64,000 nt of DNA from JACVRW01 sp963819635. Lineage in GTDB: Bacteria; Actinomycetota; Thermoleophilia; Solirubrobacterales; Thermoleophilaceae. The notes beneath the pieces are model-generated. The model ran no database searches and had not been told where the DNA came from. It saw only the letters and a program-made list of their open reading frames with translations. Positions 25,334 through 33,017 of this stretch are shown here, one piece after another (the first letter of the stretch is position 1; each line of letters begins with the position of its first letter). The stretch spans positions 682,001-746,000 of the forward strand of contig CAWFWX010000003.1 in assembly GCA_963819635.1 (NCBI GenBank), given 5' to 3'. Made by a program: the position numbers and the translations under genes.

Positions 25334-25436
25334 CACCTCTCCCGGACAGCACCGGAGACCGCCCGCCATACTGGGCGGTTCATCCCGTCTGGGACGACCA
25401 GGTAGCCAAGGTTCGCTTGGAGGGCATATAGGTCCC

Positions 25437-26072
25437 ATGGCCGACTTCGATACAGCCGAGTTCCGCGCCACGCGATTCACTCGCAGCGCGAGCGATGAGA
25501 TCGCCGACCGGAGTTTCCCGGTGGTTATGCGTGGATATGACCGCGCCGCGGTGGATGCGTTCGTTCAGGAGGTGGCTGACCTCGTCAGCGACCTCGAGAG
25601 CCGCCAGTCGCAGGAGTCCGTCGTGCAGCGGGCGCTTGCGGAGGTCGGCGAGGAGACCTCGAGCATCCTGCAGCGTGCGCACGAGACCGCGGACGAGATA
25701 GCGGCGCGCTCGCGAGCGCAGGCGGAGGGCCGCATCCAGCGGGCCGAGCGCGAGGCCGAGCTGCTCCGCCGGCAGGCCGACGCCTACTCGGAGAAGATCG
25801 TCGTCGACACGCGCCTCCTCTGGGAGGAGCGCCAGCGCCTCATCGAGGACATCCGCCAGCTCGCGGACGACGTGCTGGGCACCGCCGAAGACGCGCAGGA
25901 GCGCGTCTCGATGCCTCAAGCGCTGAGCGACGAGCCCGCGGACGACACCACGGTGAGTGAGAACGGCTCACCGAACGGGCCGGTCGACCCGCCGACGGCC
26001 GAGGTCGAGCTCGACGTCCTCGAGGGCGGCGTGGCCGACGACCACGCCGACGAGGACGACGACACCGTCTAG
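25437..26072 (+). CDS. DivIVA-domain coiled-coil protein
   Basis: A 211-residue cytoplasmic protein with an N-terminal DivIVA motif (FPVVMRGYDRAAVDAFVQEV) followed by a long coiled coil (about 60-160, AEREAELLRRQADAYSEKI) and an acidic disordered tail (ADDHADEDDDTV). DivIVA-like proteins sense membrane curvature and organise poles or septa, and shorter relatives like this one act as scaffold partners. The ATG at 25437 has CATATA (25425-25430) six bases upstream, a likely -10 for a leaderless message. It converges on a small membrane protein gene with a four-base overlap. The preceding 180 bases hold the SOS-box-like site and a short hairpin (25358-25379). Confidence 0.82.
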   Translation: MADFDTAEFRATRFTRSASDEIADRSFPVVMRGYDRAAVDAFVQEVADLVSDLESRQSQESVVQRALAEVGEETSSILQRAHETADEIAARSRAQAEGRIQRAEREAELLRRQADAYSEKIVVDTRLLWEERQRLIEDIRQLADDVLGTAEDAQERVSMPQALSDEPADDTTVSENGSPNGPVDPPTAEVELDVLEGGVADDHADEDDDTV

Positions 26073-26311
26073 AGCGGCAGCTTCCCGCGCCCGCGGCGCC
26101 CCGTGGAGGCGCTCTTGTTCGTGGCCTTGCGCGAGGTTCCGAACGACTTGGAGAACAGCTTCCCGATCGGGCCGGGTGCCTTGCCGCCGGCGCGCTGGCC
26201 CGCACCCAGCGTGCGGTCCACGCCGCGCTGAGGGTGCCTGGACAGCCGCGGCATGAGGAACGCAAGGATCAGCAGGACGATGCAGACGCCGACGATGATG
26301 GCGATGGTCAT
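26069..26311 (-). CDS. Small membrane protein of unknown function
   Basis: An 80-residue protein: an N-terminal hydrophobic helix (IAIIVGVCIVLLILAFLMP) followed by a strongly basic tail with many Arg, Lys and Gly (GRRGRGKLPL end). The orientation by the positive-inside rule puts the basic tail in the cytoplasm, where it could touch the membrane or nucleic acid. I do not recognise the family. It is convergent with the DivIVA-domain gene (four-base overlap) and divergent from another membrane protein gene. The ATG start is the only plausible one and the hydrophobic helix begins at residue 2. Confidence 0.6.
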   Translation of the reverse strand: MTIAIIVGVCIVLLILAFLMPRLSRHPQRGVDRTLGAGQRAGGKAPGPIGKLFSKSFGTSRKATNKSASTGRRGRGKLPL

Positions 26312-26351
26312 TACGCCCCAGTACCCGCACGAGCGCCGCCCGCAAACCGCC

Positions 26352-26357
26352 TAGACT
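26352..26357 (+). promoter_or_regulatory. Putative -10 (TAGACT) for the gene at 26367
   Basis: TAGACT ends nine bases before the GTG at 26367, consistent with a leaderless transcript. No clear -35 is visible. Confidence 0.35.
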
Positions 26358-26366
26358 CTCTCGCCG

Positions 26367-26978
26367 GTGGCGAAGCAGAAGCAGATCAGGATGCAGGTGC
26401 AGATGGGCGCGCTCGCCGCGATCCCGCAGCTCGAGTCGCGCACCGACGAGCAGCTCCAGGGCGAGTCGAAGCACCGCGTCGCGGCCAAGGCCATCCTCGG
26501 CGCGCGCGCCGCGGAGCGCTACGACGCCAAGTCGGCGCGCGCCTACTTCAACGAGGCGCTCGCCGGCGCGCACCCGCAGGAGCGCCCCGCGCTGCGCCAG
26601 ATGATGAAGGCCTCGCTCGCGCTCGCCGAGCGCCGCCCGGACGAGCTGAAGGACGCGATGGAGAAGCTCGGCCAGGAGGCGCCGTCGGGCCGTCAGATGT
26701 TCATGCTCCGCATGATGGGCCTGCTGATGCCGCCCGCGAGCGCCGGCATGGTCGCCCGGGTCCGGGGCATCCTGCTGATCATCGTGCTCGTGGTCGCGCT
26801 GCTGGCGATCGGCACGGGGATCGTTCAGGGGATCGGCCTGATCTTCGGCGGCATCGGCGTCGGCAGCTCGATCTTCTTCGGCTTCCTGCTCGTGGTGATC
26901 GTCCTGGCCGCCCTCGTCTTCCTTGGAAGACGCAGGCAGGCGCGCGCGGCCGCGAACAGGCAGCTGCCGGGCCGCTAA
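26367..26978 (+). CDS. Membrane protein of unknown function
   Basis: A 203-residue protein. Residues 1-125 are soluble and helical (DAKSARAYFNEALAGAHPQE resembles a TPR-like helix pair), then come two membrane helices (GILLIIVLVVALLAIGTGIV and SSIFFGFLLVVIVLAALVFL) and a short Arg-rich end. The helical part may mediate protein contacts; no catalytic motif is seen. The GTG start follows a likely -10 (TAGACT) by nine bases. It is convergent with the thioredoxin-TPR gene, one base apart. Family not recognised. Confidence 0.62.
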   Translation: MAKQKQIRMQVQMGALAAIPQLESRTDEQLQGESKHRVAAKAILGARAAERYDAKSARAYFNEALAGAHPQERPALRQMMKASLALAERRPDELKDAMEKLGQEAPSGRQMFMLRMMGLLMPPASAGMVARVRGILLIIVLVVALLAIGTGIVQGIGLIFGGIGVGSSIFFGFLLVVIVLAALVFLGRRRQARAAANRQLPGR

Positions 26979-26979
26979 C

Positions 26980-27747
26980 TCAGTTCAGCGCAGCCGACAG
27001 CCTGCGCCGGTACTCGCGCGCCAGCGGATCGTCCGGGCCGAGCTCGGTGAAGATCCCCACCATCACGCGCCGGATGAGGTCCTTGCGCTCGGGATCCTGC
27101 TCCGCCTGAAGCGCCTCCTGGAGGCGCTCGAGCGCCGCGGCATGGTCGCCGGCGTCCCAGGCGGCGAAGGCTTCGTCGAGGCCGGCGTCCCCGATGAGCG
27201 CGACGCGGGCCAGCAGGCCGTCGGCCACGAAGTCGCTCACGGCGCCCTCGAGCAGCTCCACGGCTGCGTCCACATCACCGCGCCGCAGGAGCAGCTTGCC
27301 GAGCTCGCGCCGGGCGGTGGGATGCTTGGGCTCGAGCTCGAGCGCCCGGCGCAGGTCCCCCTCCTCCCCGCTGGTGGCAAGCTCGTCGGCCTCCGAGGGC
27401 ACGAGCGCGTCGAAGAAGCGCTCGACCTCGGCGGGCGGCTGCGCGCCGGTGAACTCGGCCACCACGCGGCCGTCCCTGAACGCCTTGACCGCCGGGATGC
27501 CCTGGATGCGGAAGGCGGCCTGGAGGCCGCGGTTCTGGTCCACGTCGACCTTCGCGAGCTCGACCTTGCCTGTGCGTGCCGTGGCGGCGCGCTCGAGCAC
27601 CGGAGTCAGCTGCTTGCACGGGCCGCACCAGTCCGCCCAGAAGTCCACGACCACCGGCAGCCGGCGCGAGCGCTCGAGGACGCGCTGCTCGAAGTCGGCC
27701 TCGCCGACGTCGTAGATCGTCGCGCTGTGCTGTGTCTCAGTGCTCAC
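26980..27747 (-). CDS. cnoX: Thioredoxin-TPR protein (CnoX/YbbN-like)
   Basis: A 255-residue protein with an N-terminal thioredoxin domain (about 10-115) carrying a complete WCGPCK active site, then a tetratricopeptide helical region (about 130-255: HPTARRELGKLLLRRGDVDA). The same fusion in CnoX protects proteins from chlorine/oxidative damage and hands them to GroEL. The intact CxxC means it could also act as a redox enzyme, as in some CnoX homologues. The ATG lies within the 3' end of the cyclophilin gene (11-base overlap), so a redox/folding pair is made together. Expected location: cytoplasm. Confidence 0.87.
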   Translation of the reverse strand: MSTETQHSATIYDVGEADFEQRVLERSRRLPVVVDFWADWCGPCKQLTPVLERAATARTGKVELAKVDVDQNRGLQAAFRIQGIPAVKAFRDGRVVAEFTGAQPPAEVERFFDALVPSEADELATSGEEGDLRRALELEPKHPTARRELGKLLLRRGDVDAAVELLEGAVSDFVADGLLARVALIGDAGLDEAFAAWDAGDHAAALERLQEALQAEQDPERKDLIRRVMVGIFTELGPDDPLAREYRRRLSAALN

Positions 27748-28429
27748 TGACGGTGGCCTTCTCGATCACCACTGACTGTAGAGGCGTGCCGGCCCCACCA
27801 CTGGCCGGATCGCCGAGCACGCCGATCGCCTGCACGACCGACATCCCCTTCGTGACCTTGCCGAGCAGCGCGTAGTCGGGCGTGAGCCCCGTGCCCGCGC
27901 CCGTGACGACGAAGAACTGGCTGCCGGCCGTGCCCGCCGGCTCGTTGCCGGCCTTGGCCATCGCGACCACGCCAACGCCGTACGACGCGCTCTGCGGCAC
28001 GCGGTCGCGGGTCGAGTAGCCGGGCCCGCCGGTGCCGCTGGCGGTCGGATCGCCGCCCTGGATCACGAAGCCCGGGACGATCCGATGGAAGATCGTGTCG
28101 TCGAAGAAGCCGCCGCGGGCCAGCGAGGCGAACGACGCCGCCGCGTTCGGCGAGGTCCTCTGGTCCAGCCGGATGGTGAAGCTTCCGCAGCTCGTCCGGA
28201 GCTCGACGTCGTACGTCGTCGACGGGTCGAGGGGCTGCTTGGGCCGCTTCTGACCACCCCCGTCGCGCGGGGCGGGCTGCTCGACGTCCTTGCACTGTCC
28301 CTGCTGCTCCTCGGCCGGCGGCGAGGCGGCCGCGTCCTCAGTCCGCGTGGAGCCCGAGTCGTCGTCGTCGCCGCATCCCGCGGCGACCAGGGCCAGCGAG
28401 CAGATGAGCACTGTCAGCAGCCTGAGCAC
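27737..28429 (-). CDS. Lipoprotein cyclophilin-type peptidyl-prolyl isomerase
   Basis: Secreted, lipid-anchored proline isomerase of 230 residues. The GTG at 28429 gives a signal peptide ending in a lipobox (LVAAGC, then an acidic DDDD stretch), followed by a low-complexity linker. The cyclophilin domain (about 80-230) has FHRIVPGFVIQGGDP, the catalytic Arg region, GSQFFVV and an ALLGKVTKGM loop. An ATG 27 bases further upstream would lie inside the divergent gene, so GTG is favoured. TAGCCT (minus strand, 28443-28438) ends eight bases before it. The next gene (cnoX-like) starts within its end. The role is folding of exported proteins at the outer face of the membrane. Confidence 0.9.
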   Translation of the reverse strand: MLRLLTVLICSLALVAAGCGDDDDSGSTRTEDAAASPPAEEQQGQCKDVEQPAPRDGGGQKRPKQPLDPSTTYDVELRTSCGSFTIRLDQRTSPNAAASFASLARGGFFDDTIFHRIVPGFVIQGGDPTASGTGGPGYSTRDRVPQSASYGVGVVAMAKAGNEPAGTAGSQFFVVTGAGTGLTPDYALLGKVTKGMSVVQAIGVLGDPASGGAGTPLQSVVIEKATVSEH

Positions 28430-28436
28430 GGCGGCG

Positions 28437-28443
28437 TAGGCTA
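28437..28443. promoter_or_regulatory. Overlapping divergent -10 elements
   Basis: TAGGCT (plus, 28437-28442) ends six bases before the GTG at 28449. TAGCCT (minus, 28443-28438) ends eight bases before the GTG at 28429. The two share nearly the same seven bases, so the two genes' promoters must exclude each other. Confidence 0.45.
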
Positions 28444-28448
28444 GCTGC

Positions 28449-29246
28449 GTGCCCATCAGCTCCGTCGCGCAGCGCTACGACCAGTTCATCCTCGATCTCG
28501 ACGGCTGCGTCTGGATCGGCGACGAGGCGACGCCGCGCGCCGTGGAGGCGATCGATGCTCTCCGTGCGGCGGGCAAGGACGTGGCCTATGCGACCAACGA
28601 CGCGCGGAGCGCAACCGAGGACTACGTGGCCCGCCTGTGGAAGATCGGCGTCCGCGCATCGCTCCGCGACGTCGTGACGGTGGGCGGCGCGATCCAGCAC
28701 CTGCTGGCCGAGACGCGCTCCGGCCGTACCGCGTTCGTGGTCGGGACGGAGGCCCTGAGACGGCACGTGACGGACGCCGGGCTGCGGGTCCTGAACGGCA
28801 CCGACCTCGCCTCGCGAGCCGAGGTGGTCGTGGTCGGTGGAACGGACCAGCTCGTCTACGACGATCTGCGCCAAGCGGCGCTGGCGGTGCGCCGCGGCGC
28901 CGACTTCCTGGCCACCGCGCGCGACCCGACCTATCCCCAGCCGGACGGCCTCTGGCCGGGGACCGGCGCCATCCTCGCCGCGGTGGAGGTCGCCAGTGGG
29001 CGGACCGCCGAGATCGTGGGCAAGCCCGAGCCGCAGCTGATGCTCACGGCCCTCGACCGCCTCGGTGCCGACCGGCGCACGCTCGTCGTCGGCGACCGCG
29101 TGGACACCGACCTGAGCTCGGCGGCGGCCGCGAAGCTGGATGCAGCCCTGGTGCTCTCAGGCGGGACGGAACGACAGGCACTGAACGGGTTCGAGCCAGA
29201 GCCGGTGGCGGTCACGGACACGCTCGCCGACCTGATCCTGGCCTGA
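28449..29246 (+). CDS. HAD-IIA family phosphatase (NagD/PGP-like)
   Basis: A 265-residue phosphohydrolase of the HAD superfamily with a C2 cap. All four motifs are present: FILDLDGCVWIGD (nucleophile Asp and acid/base Asp), AYATNDAR (motif II), VGKPEPQLML (motif III Lys) and VVGDRVDTDLSSA (motif IV). Relatives act on p-nitrophenyl phosphate, nucleoside monophosphates, glycerol-3-phosphate or 2-phosphoglycolate, and the true substrate is unknown. It starts with GTG six bases after a TAGGCT -10 and is transcribed alone. The end is followed by a compound hairpin at 29258-29296, which probably terminates both this gene and the convergent one. Confidence 0.88.
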   Translation: MPISSVAQRYDQFILDLDGCVWIGDEATPRAVEAIDALRAAGKDVAYATNDARSATEDYVARLWKIGVRASLRDVVTVGGAIQHLLAETRSGRTAFVVGTEALRRHVTDAGLRVLNGTDLASRAEVVVVGGTDQLVYDDLRQAALAVRRGADFLATARDPTYPQPDGLWPGTGAILAAVEVASGRTAEIVGKPEPQLMLTALDRLGADRRTLVVGDRVDTDLSSAAAAKLDAALVLSGGTERQALNGFEPEPVAVTDTLADLILA

Positions 29247-29257
29247 CCTGGCCAACC

Positions 29258-29296
29258 GTCCTGCTTTGTGGCCCGTATAGGGCCACTAGGCAGGAC
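29258..29296. terminator. Compound hairpin between convergent genes
   Basis: GTCCTGC (29258-29264) pairs with GCAGGAC (29290-29296), and inside it GTGGCCC (29268-29274) pairs with GGGCCAC (29280-29286), around a five-base loop with symmetric three-base bulges. It sits between two convergent stop codons. There is no U tract, so factor-independent termination is plausible but not certain. Confidence 0.45.
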
Positions 29297-29308
29297 AGTC
29301 ACCCACCC

Positions 29309-29842
29309 TCAATGCCGCCGTTCGCCCGAGCCCGAGCCGCCGCCGGCGCGCATCAGCGCATCCACCTCCGCCGGCAGCACGCCCAGCAGCGCGCACGTGA
29401 ACCCGTTCACGGTGAGCCCTGCCATCGCCGCCTGCGCCAGCGCCTCCGCCTGCTCGACCCCGCGCGCCTCGTGCAGCTGTGCCGCGCACACGGCCGCCAC
29501 GAAGTCGGTGTGCCGGTCGCCGTGCACGGCCACCGCCCCGCGGTGCCGCAGCTCGCGCCGCAGCAGCGGCAGCAGCTCCTCGAGCGCCTCCGCGCCGCGC
29601 TGGGCTGATTCAACCGGCACGTGGTGCCACTCCAGCCCGGCCGCCTCGTAGGCGCCCAGGTTGTGACGCGACGCCATCGTCGAGACGCACAGCCGGACTC
29701 CCTTCGCCTTCAGGTAGGCGATCTCGGCCGCCCGCCGCTCGGGGCGGTGGCTCCTCCCCCCTCCCCCCGGCCGCTCGAGGCCGCACAGCTTGCCCGGCCG
29801 CGCCCACCAGATCCGTCTCGGTTCGATCCCCTCGCCGCTCAT
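29309..29842 (-). CDS. Dual-specificity-phosphatase-like protein, active site degenerate
   Basis: About 177 residues from the ATG at 29842. The order of elements resembles a dual-specificity phosphatase: an N-terminal RRIWWARPGKLCGLERP segment, AEIAYLKAKGVRLCVSTM, LEWHHVPVES, and a loop AVAVHGDRHTDFVAAV at the place of HCxxGxxR. The catalytic Cys would be replaced by Gly and the Arg is not in register, so it is unlikely to be a Cys-dependent phosphatase. A pseudophosphatase or an unrelated fold are alternatives. Its C-terminus is low-complexity (GGGSGSGERRH). It is transcribed leftward alone, converging on the HAD gene across a hairpin and diverging from the operon at 29918. Confidence 0.4.
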   Translation of the reverse strand: MSGEGIEPRRIWWARPGKLCGLERPGGGGRSHRPERRAAEIAYLKAKGVRLCVSTMASRHNLGAYEAAGLEWHHVPVESAQRGAEALEELLPLLRRELRHRGAVAVHGDRHTDFVAAVCAAQLHEARGVEQAEALAQAAMAGLTVNGFTCALLGVLPAEVDALMRAGGGSGSGERRH

Positions 29843-29902
29843 ACGCCACGAAGCGCGCCCGGCGCGAAATTCGCCCCCGCGCCGAGGCTGCTCGCCGCTG
29901 GG

Positions 29903-29908
29903 TACCAT
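29903..29908 (+). promoter_or_regulatory. Putative -10 (TACCAT) of the murT-gatD operon
   Basis: TACCAT ends nine bases before the ATG at 29918, in line with the leaderless pattern seen elsewhere in the window. No clear -35. Confidence 0.35.
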
Positions 29909-29917
29909 CACGGGCCT

Positions 29918-30733
29918 ATGTGCCGCGTGTTCGGCTGCGTCGCCGCGGAGCCGGTTTCGATCCGGCACGAGCTGCTGGAGGCGGAGAACCCGCTGATCCG
30001 CCAGTCGGAGGACCACGACTCCGGCTGGGGCATGGCCGTCTACGAGCGAGCCGAGGGCGCGGAGCCGCGCGTCGTCCGCTTCCCGGAGGCCGCGCACGCG
30101 GACGGGGAGTTCGTGAACGCCACGGAGCTGCGCGGCCGCATCTTCAACGTGCACGTGCGCCGCGCCACGATGGGCGAGCTGACCCTCGAGAACACGCACC
30201 CGTTCTGCCTGGGGAGCTACACGCTCGGCCACAACGGCACGATCGTGCGCTATCCGCGCCTCCTCGAGCGGGCAATGCGCCGGCCGGAGGGCAACACCGA
30301 CTCGGAGCACCTCTTCAACCTGCTTATGCACGATTTCGACGACGGCGATCCCGTCGCGTGCCTCCGCGAGACCATGCGCCGCGCGGTCGAGTGCTCGCCC
30401 TTCAGCGGCCTCAACATCCTGTTCTCGGACGGCGAGAAGCTGTTCGCCTACCGGCTGGGACTCTTCGAGCTCCACTGGCTCGCGCGCCCCGGTCAGCTCC
30501 TCGTGGCCTCCGAGCAGGTCACGGACGAGCCTGGCTGGCACAGCGTCCAGCAGGACGTGCTCCTGACGCTCGACCCGGACGACCTCGAGGAGCCGCACGC
30601 CGAGCGCCTGCTCGGCGACGAGCTCCTGGAGCGCGCCGAGATCAGGAAGGTCGACCTCGCGCCGCACCTGCGCGGGGCGGAGCGCGGAGCCGCCGCCGCC
30701 GAGCGCGCGAGGGCCGCGGCGGCCGCCGAGTGA
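29918..30733 (+). CDS. Class II glutamine amidotransferase
   Basis: A 271-residue Ntn-type glutaminase domain. After removal of Met the N-terminal residue is Cys2 (MCRVFGCVA), the nucleophile of class II amidotransferases; SGWGMAVYE, HVRRATMGEL and ENTHPFCLGSYTLGHNGTI are the conserved Arg, oxyanion and Asn-Gly elements. It resembles stand-alone members such as EgtC/YafJ, so a gamma-glutamyl or amide bond is the likely target; no ergothioneine genes are nearby. It is the first gene of a five-gene operon with a lipid kinase, murT, a methyltransferase and gatD. Its stop overlaps the next start (GTGA). The tail is Ala/Arg-rich and probably disordered. Confidence 0.86.
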   Translation: MCRVFGCVAAEPVSIRHELLEAENPLIRQSEDHDSGWGMAVYERAEGAEPRVVRFPEAAHADGEFVNATELRGRIFNVHVRRATMGELTLENTHPFCLGSYTLGHNGTIVRYPRLLERAMRRPEGNTDSEHLFNLLMHDFDDGDPVACLRETMRRAVECSPFSGLNILFSDGEKLFAYRLGLFELHWLARPGQLLVASEQVTDEPGWHSVQQDVLLTLDPDDLEEPHAERLLGDELLERAEIRKVDLAPHLRGAERGAAAAERARAAAAAE

Positions 30734-31662
30734 GCGGCGCGGAGCCGCGCGAGCAGGCCGGCGGCGCGGCGGACGCCGCCACCCTCAACGCCCGTCGTTT
30801 CGCGCTGCTCGTCAACCCCGCCTCCGGGGGCGGCCGCGCCCTCGAGGCACTGCCCCAGGTACACACGACGCTCGACTCGCTCGGCGCCCGGCACCGCACG
30901 GTGACAACCACCAGCATCGATCACGCCTACGAGGAGGCGACCAGGGCCGCGGCCGAGGGCGAGACGCTGGTCGCGCTCGGAGGTGACGGCCTGCTCCGCC
31001 CGCTCGCCGGCGCCCTCAAGGGCACCGCTTCCGCGCTCGCGATCGTCCCCTGCGGCCGCGGCAACGACCTCGCCCGCGTGCTCGGCATCCCCGCCGATCC
31101 GGCAGAGGCCGCGCGCCTGGCCGTCGAGGGCGACGAGCGCCTGCTCGACGTCGCCAACGTGGAGGGCACGCCCTTTATGGGCATCGCGAGCTTCGGCTTC
31201 GACTCGGACGCCAACCGGATCGCCAACGAGGCGAAGCTGGTCAGGGGGAACGCGGTGTACCTGTACGCGCTCCTGCGCACGCTCGCGACGTGGAAGCCCG
31301 CCACGTTCACGGTCACGGTCGACGGCGAGCGCCACCAGATGACCGGGTACACGGTCGCCGTCGGGAACTCGAAGGTCTACGGCGGCGGCATGTACATCCT
31401 CCCCCAGGCCGAGCTCGACGACGGCATGCTCGACGTGATGCTCGCAAAGCAGGCGCCGAAGCTCCGCAGCATGTGGGACGTGCCCAAGCTCTTCAAGGGG
31501 ACGCATACACACTTGGACTACATGGAGTTCCTGCGCGGGGAGGAGATCGAGGTGAGCGCGGACCGCCCGTTCGTCATCTACGCGGACGGCGACCCGATCG
31601 GCGCCACCCCGGCCATCATGCGCGTCGAGCGCCGCTCCCTGCGGGTAATCGTCCCGTCCTGA
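30730..31662 (+). CDS. Diacylglycerol kinase-like lipid kinase
   Basis: A 310-residue member of the DAGK/YegS/BmrU family, which phosphorylates lipids such as diacylglycerol. Visible are RRFALLVNPASGGGR, the nucleotide motif LVALGGDGLLRPL (the usual GGDGT has Leu in place of Thr), IVPCGRGNDLARVLG, and a beta-sandwich C-terminal domain (YVEF-like segments, VIYADGDPIG). The first 20 residues are a non-conserved Ala/Gly-rich extension. The GTG start overlaps the previous stop and its own TGA overlaps the murT start (TGATG), so it is tightly coupled to the wall-modifying genes. It may recycle diacylglycerol left by envelope synthesis (inference). Confidence 0.88.
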   Translation: MSGAEPREQAGGAADAATLNARRFALLVNPASGGGRALEALPQVHTTLDSLGARHRTVTTTSIDHAYEEATRAAAEGETLVALGGDGLLRPLAGALKGTASALAIVPCGRGNDLARVLGIPADPAEAARLAVEGDERLLDVANVEGTPFMGIASFGFDSDANRIANEAKLVRGNAVYLYALLRTLATWKPATFTVTVDGERHQMTGYTVAVGNSKVYGGGMYILPQAELDDGMLDVMLAKQAPKLRSMWDVPKLFKGTHTHLDYMEFLRGEEIEVSADRPFVIYADGDPIGATPAIMRVERRSLRVIVPS

Positions 31663-33017
31663 TGTTCCGGGTCGCACGTTCATTCGCCCGCTTCGCCCGG
31701 GCGGCGAGCCGCCGCCTCGGCCGCACCGGCGGCACGACCGCCCCCGGCCGCATGCTGCTCAAGGTCTCGCCACGCGCCCTAGCGCGCATGTCTGCCGAGC
31801 TCGACGCCGGCTCGGTGCTCGTGTCCGCGACGAACGGCAAAACCACGACGGCCGCCATGATCGCGGCGGCGCTCGAGCGCGCCGGGCGGCCGGTCGTGCA
31901 CAACCGCGCGGGCTCGAACATGGCCTGGGGCGTGGCCACGGCGATGCTCGACGCCGGTCGCGAGCGCGGCCAGATCGGCCTGTTCGAGGTCGACGAGGCA
32001 TGGCTCCCATCGGTCGCCCGCGACACCGCCCCGCGCATGCTGCTCCTCTCCAACCTGTTCCGCGACCAGCTCGACCGCTACGGCGAGCTCGAGCTCCTCG
32101 CGGACCGCTGGGCCGAGCTCACGGCGGATCTCGACGGGCGCGCCCGCTTCGTGCTGAACGCCGACGATCCCCTGGTGGCCGACCTCGGCCGCGGACGTGC
32201 CGGAGTGACCTACTTCGGCGTCGAGGACGACTCGCAGGCGATGCTCGGCATGCAGCACGCCGCCGACTCCAAGCACTGCCGCAACTGCGGCCACGCGTAC
32301 GAGTACGAGGCCATCTACCTCGGGCACATGGGCCGCTACCGGTGCCCGAACTGCGGGCGCGCGCGGCCCGTGCCGGAGGTGGCCGCCACGCGCGTCACGC
32401 TCGACCGCATGGAGGGCTCGCAGATCGAGCTCCGCACCCCGAGCGGTGAGCTATCGCTCAGGCTCCCGCTGCCGGGGCTCTACAACGTCTACAACGCCGT
32501 CGCGGCGGCGGCTACGGCGCTCGAGCTCGGCGTGCCGCTCGCGACCGTCGGCGAGGCGCTCGAGGGCTTCAGCGGCGCGTTCGGGCGCGTGGAGACGATC
32601 CCGGTGGACGGCCGCCAGGTGTCGATCCTCCTTGTCAAGAACCCGGCCGGAGCCAACGAGGTGCTCCGCACGCTGACGCTCGAAGACGGGCAGCTCGACC
32701 TCTGGATCGCCCTGAACGACGGGATCGCCGACGGCCGCGACATCTCCTGGATCTGGGACGCCGACTTCGAGGTCCTGGCCGGCCGTGTCCACAGGGTGAC
32801 CTGCAGCGGCACGCGCGCCGAGGAGATGGCGCTCCGGCTGAAGTACGCGGGCATCGACACGGACATCCACGTGGACCGCGAGCTGGGCAGCTCGCTCGAC
32901 GCGGCCGTGGCCGGCGCGGCCGGCGAGCACGTCTACGCGCTGCCCACGTACACGGCCCTGCTGGAGCTGCGCGACCTGCTCGCCGACCGCGGGCTTGCGA
33001 AGAGGTGGTCGGAGTGA
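31662..33017 (+). CDS. murT: Lipid II isoglutaminyl synthase, ligase subunit
   Basis: MurT (451 residues) activates the D-Glu alpha-carboxylate of lipid II with ATP. The partner GatD supplies ammonia, giving D-isoglutamine in the peptidoglycan stem. It has the Mur ligase ATP loop SATNGKTTTAAMI, RAGSNMAWG, LFEVDEAWLP, the characteristic inserted zinc ribbon CRNCGH...CPNCG (about residues 207-232) and the C-terminal domain region LVKNPAGANEVL. The start is TGATG-coupled to the lipid kinase gene. In most genomes murT is directly followed by gatD. Here a methyltransferase gene intervenes, itself coupled by GTGA. Confidence 0.95.
   Translation: MFRVARSFARFARAASRRLGRTGGTTAPGRMLLKVSPRALARMSAELDAGSVLVSATNGKTTTAAMIAAALERAGRPVVHNRAGSNMAWGVATAMLDAGRERGQIGLFEVDEAWLPSVARDTAPRMLLLSNLFRDQLDRYGELELLADRWAELTADLDGRARFVLNADDPLVADLGRGRAGVTYFGVEDDSQAMLGMQHAADSKHCRNCGHAYEYEAIYLGHMGRYRCPNCGRARPVPEVAATRVTLDRMEGSQIELRTPSGELSLRLPLPGLYNVYNAVAAAATALELGVPLATVGEALEGFSGAFGRVETIPVDGRQVSILLVKNPAGANEVLRTLTLEDGQLDLWIALNDGIADGRDISWIWDADFEVLAGRVHRVTCSGTRAEEMALRLKYAGIDTDIHVDRELGSSLDAAVAGAAGEHVYALPTYTALLELRDLLADRGLAKRWSE

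Noticed and set aside
25358..25379. Hairpin ACCGCCC/GGGCGGT as a terminator upstream of the DivIVA gene
   Set aside because: Seven base pairs, no U tract, and neither neighbour is transcribed toward it as a terminator would require.
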